In this document: positions 1 to 6,060 of the stretch, in pieces
How the letters are laid out: every line of letters begins with the position of its first letter
How positions within the stretch are numbered: position 1 is the stretch's first letter
DNA from: an uncultured Lachnospiraceae bacterium
GTDB taxonomy: Bacteria > Bacillota > Clostridia > Lachnospirales > Lachnospiraceae
Assembly: GCA_910585895.1 (NCBI GenBank)
Contig: CAJUHY010000083.1
Coordinates: 1-8,226, forward strand
Direction of reading: 5' to 3'
Length of the DNA: 8,226 bases
Translations under genes and position numbers: made by a program
Notes under the pieces: model-generated
What the model saw: the letters and a program-made list of their open reading frames with translations, nothing else
The model's database searches: none
Told to the model about the DNA's origin: nothing

Positions 1-1599
1 ATGATTAAAGTATTGTTGGTAGATGATGAGCAGTTTATACGCCAGGGGTTAAGGTATCTCGTGGACTGGGAGAAATATGGCTGCCAGATTATGGCGGAGG
101 CAGAGAATGGAATGGAAGCCATACGCATATTGGAGGAAACGGATATTGATTTGGTGTTCGTGGATATCCGTATGCCCGGGATGACCGGAATGGAGCTGAT
201 TTCTTATGTACGGCGCAATATTTACCGACCGGTTCGTTTCGTAATCCTTACCGGATATGCAGAGTTCCAGTATGCAAGGAAAGCATTGCAATTAGATGTG
301 ATGGATTACATGTTGAAGCCGGTACAGGAAGAAGAATTGATTGGTATATTAAAAAAAGTGAACCAGGAATACCAGTATCAGCAGAAAGAGCAGCGAGACA
401 AATACGATTATCATTTGGCAATGGTTCTTACTGGCAAATATTCTGAGGAAAATGTGAGACAGATTAAGAGATATCTCTGCGAAGAGGGACTGGAGCGGTA
501 CGTTAGTTTTGAGTTTGATAAGAACCATAAGGAATTCGCAGCTCTTGACAGGAGTGGACGGATAGAGCAGCAAAGAGAGTTGGTGCAGTATTTGAAAGGG
601 CTGGCGGGGGAGTTTGCATATCATGTAGTTCCCATGATGGAAACAGAGGAAGAGTCTTTTGGGGCAGGATTGCTCTTGGGACGGACAATGTATGAAGAGG
701 AGTATGACAGTGACGAGGAATATCTGGAATATTTACAGAAGCGTGTGGCTCAGCGCTTTTCTTGTCCGATTCAGGTATATGCGGGACAGACAGCCCGGAC
801 ATTTGAGCAGTTATCGCAATCCTTTTTTTCCATTCGGGTAGCACGCTGTCTTCATGGGCTGGCACAGGAGGAATCCCAGGTCAGGAATTATGAGGACTTC
901 CGTCATCGGAAATTTTCTATGGGAATTCGTCAGGAGGATGTGGACAGGCTCTTAGAGGCAGTAAAAAATGACCAGGTTTCGGAGATTGAGGCGAGTGCAG
1001 AACAGATTTTTGCGCAGATTCGCAGCAGTGACATGAATCTGGAAATGGTAAATGCCAGCATATATCATATTTTATACCAGCTTATGGAAATGGTGCAGGA
1101 ATTTGACGATGAGACAAATCAGCAGGAAATTTTAGAGTATATCGGCAAAGAATCATTTAATAAAATGGTGTTGGCAGGCAGTACCGAAGAAATTACAGGT
1201 TTCTTCTCTGATTATGCCGGATATCTGGCGCAGGTACGCACCCAGGAATCTCGAAAAGTGCTGGACAGAGTGGATGCCTATGTCCAGAAAAATTATATGG
1301 AGAAAATGAGCCTCAAATCTCTGGGAGAGCTGTTTTATGTGAATAATGTCTATTTGGGTCAGCTTTACAAGAAGAAGTATGGAATGTCGTTTCGTGATTA
1401 TCTGAATAACCTGCGGATGGAGAAGGCAGAGGAGCTTCTGTTAGGTACGAATTTGAGGATTTATGCCATTGCGGAGGCGGTGGGGTTTGGTAAGGCTGAG
1501 TATTTTATCAACAAGTTTGTGCAGCTGCATAACATGACGCCGAATCAGTACCGTATCCGCAACAGGATAACAGAAAGCGAGGTAGGGCATGAGGAATAA
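1..1599 (+). CDS. YesN-type response regulator with AraC-family DNA-binding domain
   Basis: This is a cytoplasmic two-component response regulator of 532 residues, predicted to be phosphorylated by a sensor kinase and then to bind DNA through an AraC-type domain. Residues 1-120 form the receiver: acidic pocket D9/D10 in LLVDDE, phospho-acceptor D55 in FVDIRMPGMTG, T84 in ILTGYAEF and K106 in MLKPV. A poorly conserved middle region follows (about 120-420), as is usual for YesN proteins of this size. Residues about 421-522 hold the double helix-turn-helix: MSLKSLGELFYVNNVYLGQL, then IYAIAEAVGFGKAEYFINKF and the closing MTPNQYR. The ATG is the first base of the window, so its ribosome binding site cannot be seen; the start is chosen because MIKVLLVDDE is the normal beginning of this family. 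Its 3' end overlaps the next gene by 11 bases, indicating one operon. The partner kinase (YesM type) is expected upstream. The family is clear; the target genes are unknown. Confidence 0.95.
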   Translation: MIKVLLVDDEQFIRQGLRYLVDWEKYGCQIMAEAENGMEAIRILEETDIDLVFVDIRMPGMTGMELISYVRRNIYRPVRFVILTGYAEFQYARKALQLDVMDYMLKPVQEEELIGILKKVNQEYQYQQKEQRDKYDYHLAMVLTGKYSEENVRQIKRYLCEEGLERYVSFEFDKNHKEFAALDRSGRIEQQRELVQYLKGLAGEFAYHVVPMMETEEESFGAGLLLGRTMYEEEYDSDEEYLEYLQKRVAQRFSCPIQVYAGQTARTFEQLSQSFFSIRVARCLHGLAQEESQVRNYEDFRHRKFSMGIRQEDVDRLLEAVKNDQVSEIEASAEQIFAQIRSSDMNLEMVNASIYHILYQLMEMVQEFDDETNQQEILEYIGKESFNKMVLAGSTEEITGFFSDYAGYLAQVRTQESRKVLDRVDAYVQKNYMEKMSLKSLGELFYVNNVYLGQLYKKKYGMSFRDYLNNLRMEKAEELLLGTNLRIYAIAEAVGFGKAEYFINKFVQLHNMTPNQYRIRNRITESEVGHEE

Positions 1600-3238
1600 G
1601 AAATTATGGATGGCAGGAACGCTGGTTCTGGCAGCGGTATTTTTGGGGCTTGCCTGTCAGTCTTTCCGTATAGGCAGAGGTCAGCAGCGGAAAGTATTTA
1701 CTGCCTTTATGGCAGTGCCGGGGGAGAATCACGTGGAGGATACGCGCATCAAAGAGAAGATTGCGGAATGCAGCGGAGCAAGCGCCCAGGTAGAGTTTTT
1801 GGGTGGGCAGACCCCGGAAGAGAAGATTGGGATAATGATTCAAAATGGAGAGTATCCAGACTTTATCAATGGCGCAGATGCCTCCAACAAGTTGATTGAG
1901 GCCGGAGCCTTGATTCCGCTGGAAGATTATCTGCAAGACTATCCTGATTTGTATGCTTACCTGAAGCCTTGGCAATGGGAGTCTCTGCGCAAGGACGATG
2001 GACATATATATTATATTCCGCCGTTTGGCGTGGTTCAGGGGCATAATACGCAGACCATGTTTTCCGGAGAATCATTTTGGATTCAGAAACGAGTCTTGGA
2101 ATGGGCAGGATTTCCGCAGGTGAAGACGCTGGACGAATATTTTGCGTTGATTACTTCCTATTTAGAGGAAAATCCGCAGTCGGACGGCAAACCCAATATA
2201 GGTTTTGAGATATTATGTGATGATTGGCGGTATTTCTGTCTGGAAAATCCAGCAATGTTTCTGGCGGGTTATCCCAACGAGGGTTGTGCCATTGTGGACC
2301 CCGATACGCAGAAAGCCGCAGTGTATGATACAATTCCGGAGGCAAAGCAGTATTATCAGAAGCTTAGCCAGATGTACTCCAGGGGCGTAATAGACCCTGA
2401 GACGTTTACGCTCTCCTACAGCCAGTATATTGATAAGATTTCTACTGGAAATGTATTGGGGTTTGTGGATCAGTATTGGCAGATTATGGATGCACAGAGC
2501 ACCCTCTATGCCTATGGCCGCGAGGACAGGACTTACGTTCCGCTTGCCATCACAGCAAATGAACAGATTGAGGGGAAATATAACTGTACGGAGCCCAATA
2601 TAAATATTGGCGCAGGGTTAGGGATTTCTGTGGACTGTGAGGATGTGGAAGGCGCCCTGCAGTTCCTGAATGACCTTCTGTCGCCGGAGCTTATGACATT
2701 GCGTTATTGGGGGCAGGAAGGCATTGATTATGAGGTTGATGAACATGGGCTCTTTTATCGTACACAAAAACAGCGGGAAAATTGGGGAAACGGCGATTAC
2801 ATGAAAGAGAACAGCTGTGATTATACATATTTTCCGGCATATGAGGGGATGCTTGCGGACGGAATAAATACTGCGCGTCCGGCAGAGCAGCCTGGAGAAT
2901 ATTATGAAAAGCTTTCTGAGTATGATAAGAAAGTTCTGGATGCGTATGGATTCCAGACCTGGAAAGAATTTCTGGGAGAGGAGATTGTGGGCAGTCCGTG
3001 GTTTCCGCTCTATTCCTGTGTCGCTGACTGGCCGGACGACAGCGATTATGGGCAGGCAAGGGCAGAGATGGAGCGGGTGAAGCGTCTGTGGCTCCCCCAA
3101 ATCATTATGTCTTCTGAGCAGGAATTTGAGCAGAACTGGGCAGACTATATGCAGGATTATGAGGATAATGTGGATGTGGAAGCATATGTAAATCAGCTCA
3201 ACCTGGAAATTCAAAAAAGAGTGGAGGCGGTAAAGTAA
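1589..3238 (+). CDS. Extracellular solute-binding lipoprotein, LplA/YtcQ-like (family 1 ABC sugar-binding type)
   Basis: This is a 549-residue cell-surface solute-binding protein of the type that delivers oligosaccharides to ABC permeases. The N-terminus has basic residues (MRNKK), a hydrophobic stretch at about 6-22 and a lipobox-like GLAC with C23 as the lipidated residue. Gly at -3 fits the permissive lipoprotein pattern but is not the usual Leu. Family-like segments follow: GGQTPEEKIGIMIQNGEYPD, the GALIPLEDYLQDYPDL region and YYIPPFG, all typical of large LplA/YtcQ binding proteins, whose usual length this matches. The start at 1589 has GAGG at 1579-1582, six bases upstream and inside the regulator gene; the overlap suggests translational coupling. 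No permease gene follows; the next gene is on the other strand. The protein may therefore use permeases encoded elsewhere, or act as a ligand sensor for the two-component system. The ligand cannot be read from the sequence. Confidence 0.9.
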   Translation: MRNKKLWMAGTLVLAAVFLGLACQSFRIGRGQQRKVFTAFMAVPGENHVEDTRIKEKIAECSGASAQVEFLGGQTPEEKIGIMIQNGEYPDFINGADASNKLIEAGALIPLEDYLQDYPDLYAYLKPWQWESLRKDDGHIYYIPPFGVVQGHNTQTMFSGESFWIQKRVLEWAGFPQVKTLDEYFALITSYLEENPQSDGKPNIGFEILCDDWRYFCLENPAMFLAGYPNEGCAIVDPDTQKAAVYDTIPEAKQYYQKLSQMYSRGVIDPETFTLSYSQYIDKISTGNVLGFVDQYWQIMDAQSTLYAYGREDRTYVPLAITANEQIEGKYNCTEPNINIGAGLGISVDCEDVEGALQFLNDLLSPELMTLRYWGQEGIDYEVDEHGLFYRTQKQRENWGNGDYMKENSCDYTYFPAYEGMLADGINTARPAEQPGEYYEKLSEYDKKVLDAYGFQTWKEFLGEEIVGSPWFPLYSCVADWPDDSDYGQARAEMERVKRLWLPQIIMSSEQEFEQNWADYMQDYEDNVDVEAYVNQLNLEIQKRVEAVK

Positions 3239-3364
3239 TGTGCAATGATTCTGATTTGTTGGCATTCTTACCCTGGTTTGTGTGTTAGGTTGGTTACGGT
3301 TATATGTGCGGTCTGGCGCTGGTAATAGTTTGCCTGTATCAGAGTGTCTGTTTTGCCTGTCAGA

Positions 3365-4375
3365 CTATTTGATAATTACGCGCATCCGGCTTTTTGTGCC
3401 GTCTTCCGTGGCATAAATGAATGCCTTGCCCACATCGTGGGCAGTGATTGTTCCGTTTTCATCTACTGTGGCAATACAGGTGTTGGAACTGGAGAAGGCA
3501 GGTTTATTACCAGATGAAACAGTGACCTGAACAGTTTTCTTTTTGCCGACGGCAAGTGTGAGTTCTTTTGTCTCAAACTTGACCGTTGGTTTTTTTACCG
3601 TTATTTCACAACTTCGGCTGACGCCGTCCACAGATACAGTAATTGTGGCGATACCGTTTTTAACGGCTGTCACCACACCGTGTTCGTTCACGGTGGCGAC
3701 ACTTTTCTTGTTGCTTTTCCATTTGGGGCTGCTTTTAGATGTAGATTGGACAAACAGGCGTATTGTTTGCCTGCGGTAGAGAGCGGCAGAACGTCTGCTG
3801 AGGCTGACGGTTGGCTTTCGTACTGTCACCTTGCAGGTTGCCGTGGTCTGATCTGCCTTGGCAGTAATTGTTGCACTGCCAGGTTTTTTGGCTGTGATAT
3901 TGCCCTTCTCATCTATAGTGGCGATGCTCTTTTTGTCACAGCGGTAGGTGATGGGATGACCGTTTGAAGTTTTGCCCGTCAGTTTAGCAGTGCAGCCGTT
4001 TTCCAAGGAGATATTTTTGGCGCTTAATTGGATGGAGGTCTTTGTTACCTTAATCGAGCAGCTGGCCTCACCATTCTTGATTTTAGCTGTAATCTTTGTT
4101 GTTCCGGATTTCTTTGCCGTGATTTTCCCATAGGTATTGACCGAGGCAATTTTGCTGTTGCTTGATTTGAAAGTCGGCTTTTTCCCATTGGAGGTGAATG
4201 CGAGAAGATAGAATTCGTCGCCGATATCCATAGTCCTAGAATAAGTATTTAAGATTACGAATCCAATATCAGACGCGGCATACGCCTTGACAGGCTGAAT
4301 AATAGATAGTAACAGCATGGATACCATGCAGGATGCAGCAATCGCTGTGCGTAAGAATTTGCTTTTTACTGACAT
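3365..4375 (-). CDS. Secreted protein made of four BIG2 bacterial Ig-like domains
   Basis: This 336-residue exported protein has no recognisable enzyme domain. Residues 1-33 are a signal peptide: basic MSVKSKFLR, hydrophobic core, then AYA before a likely cleavage after A33 or A34. The rest is four consecutive repeats of 75-76 residues (36-110, 111-185, 186-260, 261-336), each with the BIG2 signature of a S-x-N-x-x-x-I/V-A-T/S-V turn, a G-x-I/V-T-A strand and a G-x-A-x-I-T/Y-A strand. Cys106, Cys181 and Cys256 are exactly 75 residues apart, at the same place in repeats 1-3; repeat 4 lacks it. There is no LPXTG motif, SLH domain or C-terminal membrane helix, so it is probably secreted or held non-covalently. 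The mature part is very rich in Lys, Ser and Thr. BIG2 domains are common in adhesins and surface proteins; an adhesive or structural role is inference. The start is supported by AAAGGGGG at 4382-4389, six bases upstream. Confidence 0.9.
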   Translation of the reverse strand: MSVKSKFLRTAIAASCMVSMLLLSIIQPVKAYAASDIGFVILNTYSRTMDIGDEFYLLAFTSNGKKPTFKSSNSKIASVNTYGKITAKKSGTTKITAKIKNGEASCSIKVTKTSIQLSAKNISLENGCTAKLTGKTSNGHPITYRCDKKSIATIDEKGNITAKKPGSATITAKADQTTATCKVTVRKPTVSLSRRSAALYRRQTIRLFVQSTSKSSPKWKSNKKSVATVNEHGVVTAVKNGIATITVSVDGVSRSCEITVKKPTVKFETKELTLAVGKKKTVQVTVSSGNKPAFSSSNTCIATVDENGTITAHDVGKAFIYATEDGTKSRMRVIIK

Positions 4376-4381
4376 ATGATT

Positions 4382-4395
4382 CCCCCTTTTAGGGG
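4382..4395 (-). promoter_or_regulatory. Shine-Dalgarno of the BIG2 gene inside a small potential hairpin
   Basis: On the minus strand the sequence reads CCCCTAAAAGGGGG followed by six bases and the ATG. The GGGGG (4382-4386) is the ribosome binding site and fixes the start. The upstream CCCC (4392-4395) could pair with four of those G residues across a five-base loop, partly hiding the site. The ribosome binding site is firm; the masking hairpin is only four base pairs and is inference. Confidence 0.55.
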
Positions 4396-4411
4396 TAAGA
4401 ATGCCAATCAG

Positions 4412-4434
4412 AAATCACAAATGAGTTGTGATTT
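4412..4434. repeat. Perfect 9-bp inverted repeat at the predicted start of the BIG2 transcript
   Basis: AAATCACAA (4412-4420) and TTGTGATTT (4426-4434) are perfect inverted arms separated by ATGAG. From the promoter at 4439-4467, transcription on the minus strand should begin near 4432, so the repeat covers about +1 to +21. It could be a repressor operator that blocks initiation, or a stem-loop at the extreme 5' end of the mRNA that protects it. The repeat is directly visible; its role is not. Confidence 0.6.
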
Positions 4435-4438
4435 GTCT

Positions 4439-4467
4439 AATATAACATGGTAAGGGGGATTTGTAAA
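4439..4467 (-). promoter_or_regulatory. SigA-type promoter of the BIG2 gene
   Basis: On the minus strand a -35 box TTTACA (4462-4467) and a -10 box TATATT (4439-4444) are separated by exactly 17 bases. The predicted start is about 57 bases upstream of the ATG at 4375. No other promoter of similar quality was seen in this gap, and the hairpin at 4545-4597 should stop readthrough from the lacI-type gene. Confidence 0.7.
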
Positions 4468-4516
4468 GGGGGAATTGTTTTGTGTTTCCCCATTTTGTAA
4501 TTCATAGTACCAAAAG

Positions 4517-4541
4517 GTTTCCATCAAAAAATGATGGAAAC
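4517..4541. repeat. 10-bp hairpin inside the structured element
   Basis: The arms GTTTCCATCA (4517-4526) and TGATGGAAAC (4532-4541) are a perfect inverted repeat around an AAAAA loop. Read on the minus strand it is a second hairpin just after the terminator stem. It shares two bases with the outer 12-bp arm, so the two pairings compete at their boundary. Confidence 0.6.
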
Positions 4542-4544
4542 ACT

Positions 4545-4597
4545 TTGCACATAAAAGCGCTATGGAAAGCTAGCTTTCCATAGCGCTTTTTGTGCAA
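4545..4597 (-). terminator. Strong rho-independent terminator, probably for the lacI-type gene and possibly bidirectional
   Basis: The left arm 4545-4570 and right arm 4573-4597 form 25 base pairs with one bulged base (T4552) and a TA apex. The stem core GCGCTATGGAAAGC is followed on the minus strand by TTTT (4553-4556) and on the plus strand by TTTTT (4587-4591), so it could end transcription from either side. The lacI-type gene reads into it from 4689, about 90 bases away. No plus-strand gene lies immediately upstream, so termination of the lacI-type mRNA is the probable role. The A/T run is itself paired within the stem, which makes the stem unusually long for a simple terminator. Confidence 0.75.
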
Positions 4598-4688
4598 GAT
4601 GTCTATACTGCCAGGGGCAGCAAGACCTTTTGGTACGAAAATATCAGGTAAAATAAATAAATGGGGAACTCAAAGGAATTGTTTTTTA

Positions 4689-5708
4689 CTATAAATTTTC
4701 CCGGATACGGATGTCGGTTGGCACGTACAGAAACTCTTCTTCCGGCAGAATTCCTTCCAGCAAGTACCGGGAGAGCAGTTCTAAGGGGCGGTAGCCTTGC
4801 TGAAAGGGCTGCTGGCAGATTGTTGCTGTGATAATGCCCTGGCAAATGAGTTCTCTTGTGGTCGCCACATTGTCGTATGTAAAAATTTTTATCTTTTCAC
4901 AGAGACCAAGAGCTAAAACTGCGCGGCAGCCGCCATAAACCCCAGCAGCCGTAAAGTATAAGGCGTTGAGTTCAGGATGGTTTTGCAGCAGTTCTTTTAC
5001 TTTGCGGTAACTTTCCTCTTCGTTATCGTGATTTTCCACAATATCATCTATTATCTGCACATGGGGATAATAATTTTCAATAGTTTCCCGAAAACCTGCA
5101 ATTCTGTCTGTATGGCAGAGGATATGGGATGAGCCGGTGATAATTCCCACAATGACGTTTCCAAAGGTCATGCGTCCCAGCAGACCGGCGGCAGTCTGCC
5201 CGGAAAGAAAATAATTGCTTCCTACATATGCCAGACGCTTGGAGGAAATGTCCGTATTGGTTGTGATTACCGGGATACCCCTATCATAAAGCCTGTTGAT
5301 TTCTGCAGCAATGGAGGGGGCGTTGAAGGGAGATATGGCAAGTCCATGGATGCCTTCACGTTCTAGTTCCTCTATAGCATTTTTCTGGCAATACTCATCA
5401 AAAGATACTTGCCGTACCAGTACCTGGCAGTTGTAACCAGACAGCTCATCTGCTTTGGCATGGACGCCTTTAAGCACTTCCTGAAAAAATGGATTTGAGT
5501 CCTGGAACAGGATAACGCCAATCTTGAGGTTTCTCTTTTGGGCAGCAAGCATCAGACCGGCCTTGTTAGGCTGATAGTTCAGTTTTCTTGCAATTTCCAA
5601 TACTCGCGCAGCCGTATCAGGATTGACAGAACCACGATGGTTTAAGACCCTGTCGACCGTACCTCTTGAGACGCCGGACAAAGCGGCGATTTCTTTCATA
5701 GTTGCCAT
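4689..5708 (-). CDS. LacI-family transcriptional repressor with ribose-type sugar-binding domain
   Basis: This is a 339-residue cytoplasmic repressor of the LacI/GalR family. Residues 4-23 are the helix-turn-helix (MKEIAALSGVSRGTVDRVLN), followed by HRGSVNPDTAARV and the hinge helix PNKAGLML. L54 aligns with PurR Leu54, which intercalates at the central CpG of the operator. Residues about 61-339 are a periplasmic-binding-protein-like effector domain: IGVILFQDSNPFFQEVLKGV, GIHGLAISPFN, IPVITTNTD, YVGSNYFLSGQTAAGLL and FTYDN, closest in style to ribose/pentose binders. I chose the ATG at 5708 because GGAGG (5715-5719) lies six bases upstream. An in-frame ATG at 5768 would place its first codons on the promoter -35 box and has no ribosome binding site. 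It is divergent from the xylulokinase operon and is the obvious candidate for its repressor. The inducer is unknown; a pentose or related sugar is inference. Confidence 0.93.
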   Translation of the reverse strand: MATMKEIAALSGVSRGTVDRVLNHRGSVNPDTAARVLEIARKLNYQPNKAGLMLAAQKRNLKIGVILFQDSNPFFQEVLKGVHAKADELSGYNCQVLVRQVSFDEYCQKNAIEELEREGIHGLAISPFNAPSIAAEINRLYDRGIPVITTNTDISSKRLAYVGSNYFLSGQTAAGLLGRMTFGNVIVGIITGSSHILCHTDRIAGFRETIENYYPHVQIIDDIVENHDNEEESYRKVKELLQNHPELNALYFTAAGVYGGCRAVLALGLCEKIKIFTYDNVATTRELICQGIITATICQQPFQQGYRPLELLSRYLLEGILPEEEFLYVPTDIRIRENL

Positions 5709-5739
5709 AGAAAACCTCCAATGAAAATCAATTATCAAT

Positions 5740-5768
5740 ATTATAATTTGCTTTAAAGTATAAGTCAA
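5740..5768 (-). promoter_or_regulatory. SigA promoter of the lacI-type repressor gene
   Basis: On the minus strand TTGACT (-35, 5763-5768) and a perfect TATAAT (-10, 5740-5745) are separated by 17 bases. Transcription should begin near 5733, leaving a leader of about 25 bases before the ATG at 5708. This arrangement also argues against the longer reading frame beginning at 5768. No CG-centred palindrome overlaps this promoter, so autoregulation is not evident. Confidence 0.8.
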
Positions 5769-5824
5769 ATAGGTCTGCCAATATATCTTGATTTGAATTT
5801 GCTTGTTCTGTGGCTATATTAGAG

Positions 5825-5841
5825 ACCAAAAGGTGTTTGGT
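5825..5841. repeat. Third copy of ACCAAAAGGT, within a short inverted repeat
   Basis: ACCAAAAGGT at 5825-5834 is identical to the core of the 12-bp arms at 4507-4518 and 4625-4636. Here it forms part of a local inverted repeat, ACCAAA and TTTGGT around AGGTG. It lies about 60 bases upstream of the repressor -35 box, so copies of the motif flank the repressor gene on both sides. Function unknown. Confidence 0.45.
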
Positions 5842-5965
5842 AATTGTACACAGACAGCAGCAGTTGTGCATAATGAGGATTTTTAACCGTCATATGCGCG
5901 GGATGTGGCTGTTTGAAATAAAATGAAGATACTGCTAAAAAAGTGCACAAATAAGGCAGCTATCT

Positions 5966-6021
5966 GTTGTAAAATATAAATAAAAATGTGGGATAATATG
6001 GAAAACAGTTGTAAAATTTGA
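5966..6021 (+). repeat. Tandem GTTGTAAAAT elements 42 bases apart upstream of xylB
   Basis: GTTGTAAAAT occurs at 5966-5975 and 6008-6017, and the similarity continues into an AATAAA run and a GGGAT(T/A) block followed by a TATAAT-like sequence. The second copy supplies the -35 box of the xylB promoter. The first copy is followed by GATAAT (5992-5997) with a long 19-base spacer, so it may be a weaker second promoter or a decayed duplicate. Confidence 0.4.
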
Positions 6022-6037
6022 ATAAAGGGATTATAAT
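6009..6037 (+). promoter_or_regulatory. SigA promoter of the xylB-isomerase operon
   Basis: TTGTAA (-35, 6009-6014) and a perfect TATAAT (-10, 6032-6037) are 17 bases apart. The start is predicted near 6044, about 45 bases before the xylB ATG. The palindrome at 6049-6060 begins about five bases downstream of that start, a placement that would allow a bound repressor to block transcription. Confidence 0.8.
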
Positions 6038-6048
6038 AAATAAGAACC

Positions 6049-6060
6049 GTGCACGTGCAC
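6049..6060. promoter_or_regulatory. Predicted LacI-family operator GTGCACGTGCAC
   Basis: This is a perfect 12-bp palindrome with a central CG, the hallmark of LacI/GalR operators, placed just downstream of the predicted xylB start. The adjacent divergent gene encodes a LacI-family protein whose hinge helix keeps the CpG-intercalating leucine. It does not match the CcpA cre consensus. The palindrome is directly visible; assigning it to the neighbouring repressor is inference. Confidence 0.7.

Larger units (their letters stand above)
4507..4636. repeat. 130-base structured element bounded by a perfect 12-bp inverted repeat
   Basis: GTACCAAAAGGT (4507-4518) and ACCTTTTGGTAC (4625-4636) are exact inverted copies. 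Between them lie three hairpins: GTTTCCATCA/TGATGGAAAC (4517-4541), a 25-bp stem (4545-4597), and CTGCC/GGCAG (4608-4620). A folded strand would look like a four-way junction: an outer stem closing three stem-loops, the first overlapping the outer stem by two bases. No open reading frame of note lies inside and no target-site duplication is obvious at the ends. It could be a short non-autonomous mobile element, an intergenic palindromic repeat, or an elaborate terminator/RNA end. Confidence 0.65.
4376..4688. other. Intergenic region between lacI-type gene and BIG2 gene
   Basis: No gene is seen in these 313 bases. From the BIG2 side outwards they hold a G-rich Shine-Dalgarno, an inverted repeat at the predicted transcription start, a SigA-type promoter, then a 130-base structured element with a strong terminator hairpin serving the lacI-type gene. 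About 50 A/T-rich bases between that element and the lacI stop codon show nothing distinct. The parts are listed separately. Confidence 0.8.

Noticed and set aside
2618..3265. A 215-codon open frame on the minus strand opposite the lipoprotein gene.
   Set aside because: It is a shadow of a clearly coding frame, has no recognisable domain, and the plus-strand protein matches its family over its whole length.
4500..4645. A complete insertion sequence or a proven mobile element.
   Set aside because: There is no transposase frame inside and no clear target-site duplication beside the 12-bp arms, so only a structured repeat is annotated.
5709..5768. Longer N-terminus for the LacI-type protein starting at the ATG at 5768.
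   Set aside because: The extra 20 codons overlap the -35 and -10 boxes of the gene's own promoter and have no ribosome binding site, while the ATG at 5708 has GGAGG six bases upstream and gives the normal family start.
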